Of a DNA stretch of 64,000 nt, positions 56,441 through 64,000 are shown one piece after another. The stretch lies in NCBI GenBank assembly GCA_028023455.1, contig JAQFVV010012496.1, positions 310,001 through 374,000 of the forward strand, written 5' to 3'. The DNA comes from Epiperipatus broadwayi (lineage: Eukaryota > Onychophora > Udeonychophora > Euonychophora > Peripatidae). Numbering within the stretch: position 1 is the stretch's first letter; every line of letters begins with the position of its first letter. The position numbers were made by a program, and so were the translations under genes. The notes under the pieces were generated by a model. It ran no database searches, was not told the origin of the DNA, and saw only the letters and a list, made by a program, of their open reading frames with translations.

Positions 56441-57155
56441 TTTTACTGATTTTCATTCAAAGCCCTGACAAAAATGTAGTCACCCTCAGATACACTTTTA
56501 CCAAAAAAGTCACTCCCAAATCTAAAAGTTTGGCCATCCCTATTATATACAAACAAAACTACTATGTAGGTGAGTTTATTCTATATTTTGTTTTTTCTGA
56601 CAGTTAATTTACATATAGTTTACTGAGAGTTTTCAGTGCTTTAACATTATTTCATTTATATTTTGGGTGACTAAAAGTTGTATTTATTAAATATTGTAAT
56701 GACATGGTGCCCCTCTTGATAAAATGTCTTTGTATAAGTTCAATCTGAACACTATCATACAGTGGCTCTGGGATGAACAACTGTCTAAACAACCCTAAAA
56801 TTTTACATTGGTATTGATACCTAACACATGTATACAATTTGAAGAAAATATGTTTGATAAAAATATGTTAAAAGTTGTTTACAAGGTTTGACCCAAATAC
56901 ACAAATAAACAGAATTTCTATGTTAAACAAAAGTATTTAACAAGAATTGAATTGCTTATCTTCTCTCTAATTTTACAGCATGCCTCTTGTTAGATTATAT
57001 ATCTGTGTGTGTGATCATAAAATGAATATGTTTAGTCAAAGATACTTTTTATTTATTAGTTTTTTTACATTGCCTATATCTGTGCAATATAAGAAAATAA
57101 ATATGTCAAATACACTTGTCTGATACAACTTGTTTTTAGTGTAACCAATGTGTAT
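56441..57155. other. AT-rich non-coding stretch
   Basis: Nothing recognised. Confidence 0.35.
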
Positions 57156-57275
57156 GTATCATCAACATTTTCAACCATTATTGATGAACTGCAGGATGAA
57201 GGTCTCTCTAAGGTTAATCCATCTTCTCTGATCTCTAGCCTCTTTTCTCCACATCATACCAGCTCACTTTCTTAT
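57156..57275 (-). mobile_element. LINE 3' end fragment
   Basis: The plus strand shows CAACCATTATTGATGAACTG, CAGGATGAAGGTCTCTC, ATCTTCTCTGATCTCTAGCC, the complement of the LINE 3' end. It is followed by a second, longer copy in the same orientation. Confidence 0.75.
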
Positions 57276-57324
57276 TTTATCCATCCATACATGTGGTCTC
57301 TTTCTAGGTCTTATATACATACTC

Positions 57325-57815
57325 ATATGTCAACATCATCATTTCAACCATTATTGATTCACTGCAGGATGAAGATCTCTCCATGTTCATTCCATCTTCT
57401 CTGATCTCTAGTCTCTCTTCTCCACACCTTATCAGCACATTTTTTATTTCATTCATCCATCTCACATCTCTTAGAATCTAGTTTAAGATTTTAACTGTCC
57501 ATCTATTATCATCTCTTCTAACAATATGTCCGGCCCAACTTGACTTCAATGTTTAATTCTTTCAATAATGTCAGTAACATCTGTTTGTTCTCTCATTCAT
57601 GTATTTCATTTTCCATTTCTTTTTATTACTCCATCTCTCCATACTTATTTCGGTTATCTGAAGTCGCTATTGCTCATCTATTAACTCAGATCCATAAATA
57701 ACAACTAGTATCACACATTTATTAAAAACTTCTCTTTTCAAACATATATTTCCTTTTAATATTAAATTATTTCTATCAAAAGCGCTCCAAACAAGTTTAA
57801 TTCTATGATTAAAAT
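57325..57815 (-). mobile_element. LINE fragment, 3' part
   Basis: A minus-strand copy reaching back to the RIK..WSA and NNLILKG region, with stops and deletions (for example ESQTW has become a stop-bearing segment). It lies in tandem with 57156-57275. Confidence 0.75.
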
Positions 57816-57837
57816 GTGCATGTATAGAATTATCATA

Positions 57838-58028
57838 CGATTTACACCTTTTTTAAACACTTTATCAATACTCTTTATTTATATCAAAACTAACAGTTTC
57901 GACTGTTCTGCAGTCATCATCAGAGCTCTTCACAATCTTGATGATGACTGCAGGACAGTCAAAACTGTTAGTTTTAATATAAATATAAAATAAAGAATAT
58001 TGATAAAGTGTTTAAGAAAGGTGTGAAT
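57838..58028. repeat. Palindrome with hammerhead-like core
   Basis: The arms share CACTTTATCAATA.TCTTTAT and AAAACTAACAGTTT.GACTGT; the centre is GAGCTCTTCACAATCTTG. On the minus strand CUGAUGA, U, GACUG-CAGAA-CAGUC and GAAAC occur in order, but no stem I can be drawn. About 90-bp arms. Confidence 0.7.
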
Positions 58029-59875
58029 GGCATGATGTGTTAAAGTAAAATCAATACATAGGAAAAGAAAGAAGAAGAGGAAGAAAATTATATTACTTCC
58101 ATGTATAGAATTATTAATATTATTTGGATGTAAACGGCATAGTCATATATATATATATGTGTGCGTAAAAATGAGTGATAACACGATTAACTATATTTAT
58201 CTCTTTAATTTTTCTTACAAGTACTTTTATGCATGTGTTTTAATCTTAATTTTGTTATTAATTAAATCAGATTTCTTCTTATTATTAAATTTATATGTAT
58301 AAAGGAAATGAAATTTTATTCCACTTCTTATTTGCATTGCACAGTGTAATTTAAGAAGTATATGGTGTATTATAGTATAAAGAAAATGCCTACTAATAGC
58401 AATAAGAAAACAGACATTTCAGATTTTATCTTTAGCAATAAAATAGTTGTTCCAATCAATTTTAATTACTTTTATTAATATTATTATAACCAGTAATTCT
58501 CTAAACACAATACCGAAAAGATAATATTTATAATTTTAAAGTGATCCTTACAAAAAAGTAATGTTTATTAATTTGAATAAAATTACTAGATTTCGTTTTC
58601 TTGTAACTTTTGGCAAGTTAACAACATTATAACTTTATCTATAATTTTAACCGACGTTTCCACCTTTTCTTTTTTCTAAACATTAGTAAAAGAACTGTTA
58701 CTTTAATAGCTTTTAGAAAAATGAACTGTAAAATAAACACAGTACTTGATCTTTCAACGCAACGTTTGGCAGCGCTGAAATATGGTACCACTGGAAATAT
58801 ATCAGCAAGGCGCCTTAGTTTTTTTTTCTTAGATTCTACGTTGTTTCTCAAGGGAAAAATGTTTACTTTTTTGTTGTATTTTTTTTGTGTGTGTGTGATG
58901 ATAATAAATAGAATTAAAAGTTTAAAGAAGGTTGTATGATTTTACTGATTAGCTAGACGAGTGATTTGTCTAAATAATGTGTCAAAGCACCGTGTCTAAT
59001 AATGTGACTGTCTTCTTTTTCAATTTACGGTCTGTAGAATCATTTGAAAAGTATGCGTGAAAGTCTTTCCAGAGATAGATGTGATAAACATTTTATTTAC
59101 CCAATAAAAATTAAATTTGACGGTTTAAATTTATGATGACGAAAGGAGATTTTTAAAAGTGAGTATATTATTTTCAGGATAAATAAGTTTTACAAAGTGA
59201 TTAATTAAAAACATGGGTTAAAAAATATTTTATTCGTTTTTTTTCTTATACTATATATATATGAAAAATTCGAGCTCGTTTCTATACTGTTTTACTGCTG
59301 GACAAAAATCTTTCTCTGGGGTGTAAATAAATATTATTTTCCACCCTGAAACAAAGTTGTTTAGCTTTGAATAAATAACGTCCAATTTCGCATTCTTTCA
59401 ATTACTTATTGCAAACAACAAATATATATATATAAACAATAAATAGTAGAAGTATTCAATATTCTCTAATTGAATTAAATAAACTCAATTTACACATACA
59501 ATTTGGAAAAAAAAAACTTTTAATATTGTTATATTTTTGATGTAACTTAGCATATACAAAGGTAACATTTTTAAAAATTTTATATATAGCATCCTAAGAA
59601 GAGGGTAAAAAATATCTGACAGGACTTCATCTGGGAATAAGTATCAGATCTATATGAGTCTCAAATAAATCAAATGATTGAAACTGTATTAACTGGAGCA
59701 TTAATTTCTAAATCAATTAATGTGTTGAATGTTTCCAATCGTTAGGTTCAAAAATATCAAAAACAATTAGTATAATATAAAAGAATAAAATTTGCGAATA
59801 CAACTACAACCAGAAACTATGCTCATTGAGAATGGCCATTAAAGCCAAAAATCTAAAACCATTGTAATATTTGAA
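58029..59875. other. Mostly AT-rich; one mixed segment
   Basis: 58730-58830 (GCAACGTTTGGCAGCGCTGA, ACCACTGGAAATATATCAGC, AAGGCGCC) is much less AT-biased and could be an exon or regulatory piece. Frames on both strands are short and I cannot assign it. Confidence 0.3.
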
Positions 59876-59879
59876 ATAC

Positions 59880-60110
59880 AGACGTACTTCATATACCTGG
59901 AGTTTAATTGGAATTATAGAAGATTTGAACAGAGACTTTCAAGCTCTTTTCAACTATCCACTTTATCTCATAGTACCGATATACATGACCACACACATGT
60001 GAAAAAAATAAAGGATACCGGCATTCATCAGTTGGTCCAGATTATCATCTCCCATACACATATATAATCAGTGCTTGGTTTATGTTAATTGTAATATAAT
60101 GCAGTCATAT
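59880..60110 (-). mobile_element. Family A fragment
   Basis: GATTTGAACAGAGACTTTCA, GACCACACACATGTG, hammerhead 5' half, then TATATAATCAGTGCTTGGTT. Confidence 0.6.
60006..60055 (-). ncRNA. Truncated hammerhead (family A)
   Basis: GATAATC, CCAA and CUGAUGA are intact, then AUGCCGGU leads directly into TATCC. The second half of stem II, GAA and most of stem III are deleted. Confidence 0.5.
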
Positions 60111-60454
60111 TTTCGAATACTTGCACATGAAATATTATATTGCAGATTCTAAATTACTAAAAGAATTGCAATATTTTAATTAGAATATCACTCACAATAT
60201 CTTATTACTTTAAATCTAATGTTCACTGAGTCTAATCACTTTATTAAAATGCTTTTAAACTTTCAAAAAGTCCTTAATTTTTTTTAAGTATAATTTTTGC
60301 TTATTTAAAAATATGAATGGAATATATTAATATATTTTTATTAGTCATCCATTAACCACTCACATGCAAAGTAGGGAATTGTTTTTATCCACTTTTAACA
60401 CTTTGTGGAGGAATGTAATTATAAACATATAATCAAACCCATGTGAGGAAGACA

Positions 60455-60520
60455 TGATTTCCAAAATGCACATTTTGTGCTGAATTAGCACTCATCAGTT
60501 AGGCTAGACCACAGTCTCTT
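60455..60520 (-). ncRNA. Hammerhead with core mutation (family A)
   Basis: CUGAUGA, GUGCUAAUUCAGCAC, AAA (was GAA), AUGUGCAU, U, UUGG. The G12 change should block cleavage. Confidence 0.55.
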
Positions 60521-60811
60521 ATACACATCTTTATTATTATTAAATATATACAGATAGCAAATTACAACAATTTAATTGAGTATCAACCTTACTGCTCTCA
60601 CAACTTTGACACAAACTACTTAATAGAAGTATATTAATAATTTTTATTAGTCATTCATTCCAGTATAAATTATCCAATAATGGATAATGTTTCTCTAGTG
60701 TAATTTTTACTACACTACTCTCATGCAAGGTAGAGACTGGTGTCTATCGAATTTTAACACCTCATGGAAGGATATAATCATAAACATATGACCCAACACA
60801 TATGAAATGTT

Positions 60812-60880
60812 GTATGACCCCCAAAATACACATTTTACACTGAACCAGCACTTAGCAATTAACCCAGACCACAATTTCTT
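60812..60880 (-). ncRNA. Decayed hammerhead (family A)
   Basis: The core reads TTGCTAA, GAA has become AAA and stem II has mismatches. Recognisable only by alignment with the neighbouring unit. Confidence 0.5.
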
Positions 60881-61104
60881 GTATATACCTTGCATGAGAA
60901 TAATGTAGTGAAAATTACATTACAGAAATATTATTCATTATTGGATAATCTGTAGTATAAAAATGACTAATAAAAATTATTAATATACTCCCATTAAGTG
61001 GATTGTGTCAAAGTTGTGAGGGTAGAAAGTTTGACACATCAATTAAACTATAGCCATTTTCTATCTATATATACTGAGCAATGATAAAAATATGTGTAGT
61101 AGAT

Positions 61105-61166
61105 TGTGATCTGGGCCAACTGATGAGTACTGGTTGAGCTAGAAATGTGGATCTTGGGAATCATAT
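61105..61166 (+). ncRNA. Hammerhead with mismatched stem II (family A)
   Basis: GTGATC, CCAA, CUGAUGA, GAA, stem III region AUGUGGAU, C and UUGG are in place. Stem II (GUACUGGUUGAGCUA) has G-A and A-C oppositions. Confidence 0.6.
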
Positions 61167-61479
61167 ATATTTTTCACACATCTTTGGTCATATGTTTATG
61201 ATTACATCCCTCCATAAGATGTTAAAAGTGGATAAAAAACAGTTCCTACTTTGCACAAGAGTGTTGTAGTGAAAATTACACTACGGAAATATTAATAAAT
61301 AGAATATACTGTCTCACTATTTATATTTATAGATTTGGATCAATTACATTGTTATAGTTTAAATGTATAAATGCAGATATTGCAAAACACAAGTATATTT
61401 TAAATGTGATATTGAGGTTAATTGCAAGATTTTGAGTGCAGAACATAGTTAAAAAAAGATCACTAAAAGTAAACACACG

Positions 61480-62480
61480 ACTACTTCGTATCAAGAAGTT
61501 ATCACACCAATGGATAGACCGCTGGCCACTAATAATAGATTGTGAAATTCATTATTTGATAATATTTGGAAAATGGTTGACATGAATGAAAATCCAATTA
61601 TATCAAAAATTAAATACTGGAATGCACATAAAATAATACATAGGGAAAATAACATAAACAAAGGGTCTTTCAGGATTACCAATCAGCAACTGATTTCAAG
61701 ATCAAAATTCTGGTTCATTGAGGCAAAATTTCAAGATTTCCTAATAAAAATCAACCTGGACTCCCTGCCTATGAAGTCATTTTTGGCATACAGGAGAAAT
61801 TTTAAGAAGATCAATCCTGAGTGACGGATGTGTGAGAGAGATGAGAAATCAATTGACCACATTCTTTTTAGATGTCCCAGTTTGTCCAACTACAGATCGA
61901 TAACTCATGAATGGTACAGCAATATGAATGGAAGCTATAAATCAATTAAAGACTATATAGGTCAGGGTCTATTTACAGACATAAGACTGGTGATTTTTGT
62001 GAATTATGCTTTGTGGTGTGTTAAATGTAAAGAAACAATTGAAGAGATGAGATACCCACATGGTATTAAATTTAAGAATGTCATGAAGAGGAACCGACTA
62101 ATTGCTCCAAGCTATATCACAAGACTAACATTTTTCTTAGATGTCCTAATATGTCCAATTGCAGATTGATAACTCATGAATGCTACAGCAATATGAATGG
62201 AAACTATAAATCAATTAAAGACCTATTCAAGGTCTATTTATGGACATAAGACTCGTGATTTTTGTGAATTATGCTTTGTGGTGTGTTAAATGTAAAGGAA
62301 CCATTGAAGGGATGAGATACCCGCATAAAACTAAATTTAAGAATGTCATGAAGAGGGACCGACTAATTGCTCCAAGCTATATCACAAGAGCAACATGGGA
62401 GAAGATTGGGTCTACTTTGCTTCAAATAGATATGTAATTGATGTCATTTTTGAATTTATAGAATTCAATATAGCAATAAA
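61480..62480 (+). pseudogene. LINE C-terminal fragment with internal 269-bp duplication
   Basis: Frames at 61573-61824 and 61828-62169 are separated by a stop. The second begins MCERDEKSIDHILFRCP, a Cys/His arrangement found at the C-terminus of non-LTR retrotransposon proteins, followed by LVIFVNYALWCVKCK. The segment from about 61870 (AGATGTCCCAGTTTGTCC) is repeated from about 62139 (AGATGTCCTAATATGTCC). The final copy reads on to ATWEKIGSTLLQIDM and stops near 62437. The 3' end is AATATAGCAATAAAATAAAA. Confidence 0.65.
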
Positions 62481-62960
62481 ATAAAATTTCTTTTTTAAAA
62501 AAAGGATAACTGTTTATAATTAGCATTTATACTATTACTATATAATTGAATTACATAGTTTTTGTGAGTAATAAATAAGAATAGTTAATACTATTGGTAT
62601 CTCTAAAGCAGGCTTTTAATACACATTTATTTATCAATAACTTGAAGAAGTTTCACACTTCCATGACAGGCATTCATCCTTGTCTGTAATGTTATTTTCA
62701 TTATTAAACTAGTAACAATTGAAATTTGTAGCTTTTTATGTTTTCGTTTTTATTCTATATAAATTTTTAATGTTAAGAATTTCATGTTTGTTTGTTTTTA
62801 ATATTATTGTTCTGATAATTTTTTAAGAATTATGGTGTAAAAAAATCCTGAAAGACTAAAAAGAAAGAAATTGATGGAGAATTTAAAAGAAAACAATTTT
62901 TTTTTTTTCAATTAGATGGTATAAGATCTCTGTTTATTGTTAAATAATATTCAATATTCT
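62481..62960. other. AT-rich non-coding stretch
   Basis: Nothing recognised. Confidence 0.35.
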
Positions 62961-62977
62961 TCTCTTTTCTTCCAAAG

Positions 62978-63055
62978 CATAAGCTTGTGGTTAAGCCCTA
63001 TAGAGGTCCCTACTATCGCATTTTTACATGCATATTTTTGAGGTTACGGCGTTAA
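62978..63055 (+). CDS. Weak candidate terminal exon
   Basis: A long pyrimidine run (TTCTTCTCTTTTCTTCCAAAG) is followed by an open frame HKLVVKPYRGPYYRIFTCIF and a few codons to TAA. The phase is compatible with the candidate at 46545-46621. There is no domain or other support. Confidence 0.2.
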   Translation, partial: HKLVVKPYRGPYYRIFTCIFLRLRR

Positions 63056-63480
63056 TAAATATTACTTATGTAATCAATGTGCGTTTAAATAAATTTATAA
63101 TTATTCATCACTGTAATATTTTTTTGCTTCATTTATGCCCAAAATTTTTTACGGTAGTTTTTTTTTTTTTTTTGCATAGATACATAAAACTTATTCTAAT
63201 TCAATAACGTCATATATAACAATCTGAATTTTCAGTATATTAATATTTTGCAATATAAATATTTTTAATCGAGCTCATTTATAAGTAATGGAAACTTTCA
63301 AAAGCCTCCAATTTATAATGATTTTAAAAACATTTTACATTTGATTATATGGTTTATCTATATGAATATAATTTAAAATTTCTTTAGCAATACAAGTCTC
63401 TTTTCAAATCTCTAGTTTCGTTTTATTCAATATAATATTAATATCATCTATGTTCTTTATTACTTTTTACAATGCTTTTT
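63056..63480. other. AT-rich non-coding stretch
   Basis: Nothing recognised. Confidence 0.35.
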
Positions 63481-63491
63481 TATAACGCCTT

Positions 63492-63538
63492 ATTGACAAT
63501 TTCGATTGCCCCAGCAATCTTCTTCAGAACTATAACAA
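63492..63538 (-). ncRNA. Hammerhead-like core (CUGAAGA type)
   Basis: Minus strand: AGUU, CUGAAGA, A, GAUUGC-UGGG-GCAAUC, GAA, A-UUG-U, C, AAUA. Stem II is a perfect 6 bp and GUC ends the cleavage side. Stem I is weak (AGUU with AAUA) and an unpaired A follows the core. Confidence 0.4.
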
Positions 63539-63779
63539 ACACAATACAAATACATGAATTCAAATATACATGAACATATATCTAACAATAAGTTTACTAA
63601 AACTGGTGATCCAAAAAAGATCATAACATATACATATATAGAATAACTTTTAAATTAATAAAAATATGTTAATTTTTAAAAAGCTTTCATTATGTATAAT
63701 AAAATATACGGAATGACGATCTCTGACATTGGTAATCCATGAATAATCGTTATTTAATTTATAAACATCAAATTACAAC

Positions 63780-64000
63780 ATACTTTCATTTATCACATGA
63801 TCACCATCTCTATACTAGCACATAATTTGTTGTAAACAAAGGCAAAACTCCCCATACAGTAGTGCCACCCTGTGCCAAACCAATGGATGCCAAACAGAGT
63901 AATCAATGGATGCCACAAGCCAGAAACTAGTCTGGGGATATTGGATGAGTAGGCACTAGATAGGGATTTTATGCACAAGCCTTCTGGCATCCATTGATTA
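63780..64000. mobile_element. Family B short foldback, cut by the window end
   Basis: ATCACATGATCACCATCTCT, AAAGGCAAAACTCCCCATAC, a hammerhead 3' part (GCCACAAGCCAGAAACTAGT, 63916-63935, no core before it), then the opposite arm running off the window. Confidence 0.7.

Larger units (their letters stand above)
60340..61305. mobile_element. Family A tandem dimer plus inverted copy
   Basis: Two minus-strand units in direct repeat (ribozymes at 60455-60520 and 60812-60880, cleavage positions exactly 360 bp apart) are followed by a plus-strand unit (ribozyme at 61105-61166). Shared blocks include CACAACTTTGACACAAACTA and its complement near 61010. Confidence 0.8.

Noticed and set aside
58639-58939. 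Overlapping frames of about 70 codons on both strands
   Set aside because: Opposite-strand frames over the same bases, basic and hydrophobic runs from A/T tracts, no motif; only the unusual composition of 58730-58830 is noted.

Overview
The window is AT-rich eukaryotic DNA (by eye about 70% A+T) with no intact host gene. It looks like intronic or intergenic sequence of an invertebrate animal. The main reasons are Penelope-like retroelement remnants with a GIY-YIG endonuclease, a LINE ending in (GAT)n, short tRNA-derived SINEs, hAT elements, a Ty3/Gypsy-type LTR element and long microsatellites. I cannot name the species. At best five short candidate exons are visible: two on the minus strand with compatible splice phase (16751-16829, then 5814-5941) and three weaker ones on the plus strand.

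The most striking signal is a large set of type I hammerhead ribozyme motifs, about 33 sites counting broken ones. They lie inside non-coding elements arranged as inverted and head-to-tail copies. Family A has proximal stem CCAA/UUGG, core CUGAUGA, stem II around a GGUU loop, GAA, and a tiny palindromic stem III. Family B has core CUGACGA or CUGAUGA, stem II GGC/GCC, stem III ACUAGU, a GUC cleavage site and a two-part stem I. The best copies pair throughout apart from an A-A or U-U opposition at the start of stem II in some, and compensatory changes occur between copies. Where elements are tandem, equivalent cleavage sites are 447 bp (family B) and 360 bp (family A) apart. This is the layout of Penelope-type terminal repeats or retrozymes, whose RNA could be cut into unit-length molecules. 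A further hairpin motif (UAUGAG, stem, CUCGAAAGCGCU) sits 60-80 bp downstream of two separate Penelope ORF ends and recurs alone at two other sites.

Layout. 1-5.2 kb: family A elements, a hAT insertion with an 8-bp target duplication, and two Penelope C-terminal remnants. 5.2-17 kb: the two best candidate exons, several family A and B elements, a hAT MITE with an 8-bp target duplication, and a tandem ribozyme dimer at 13.4-14.1 kb. 17-20 kb: a dispersed repeat, a LINE tail and (CTT)n/(ATT)n. 20.2-27.7 kb: a small MITE, then a 7.1-kb LTR element with unusually long LTRs (about 2.57 kb) and a 2-kb interior where gag has been fused to the end of integrase. 28.5-30.1 kb: a very long (TCTA)n array. 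30-35 kb: foldback and ribozyme elements. 35-37.4 kb: a Penelope-like element with long inverted arms. 38-64 kb: more ribozyme elements, LINE fragments, SINEs and palindromes.

The elements are nested: hAT inside a ribozyme element, a foldback inside another, and a ribozyme element between palindrome arms. None of the transposon reading frames looks intact.
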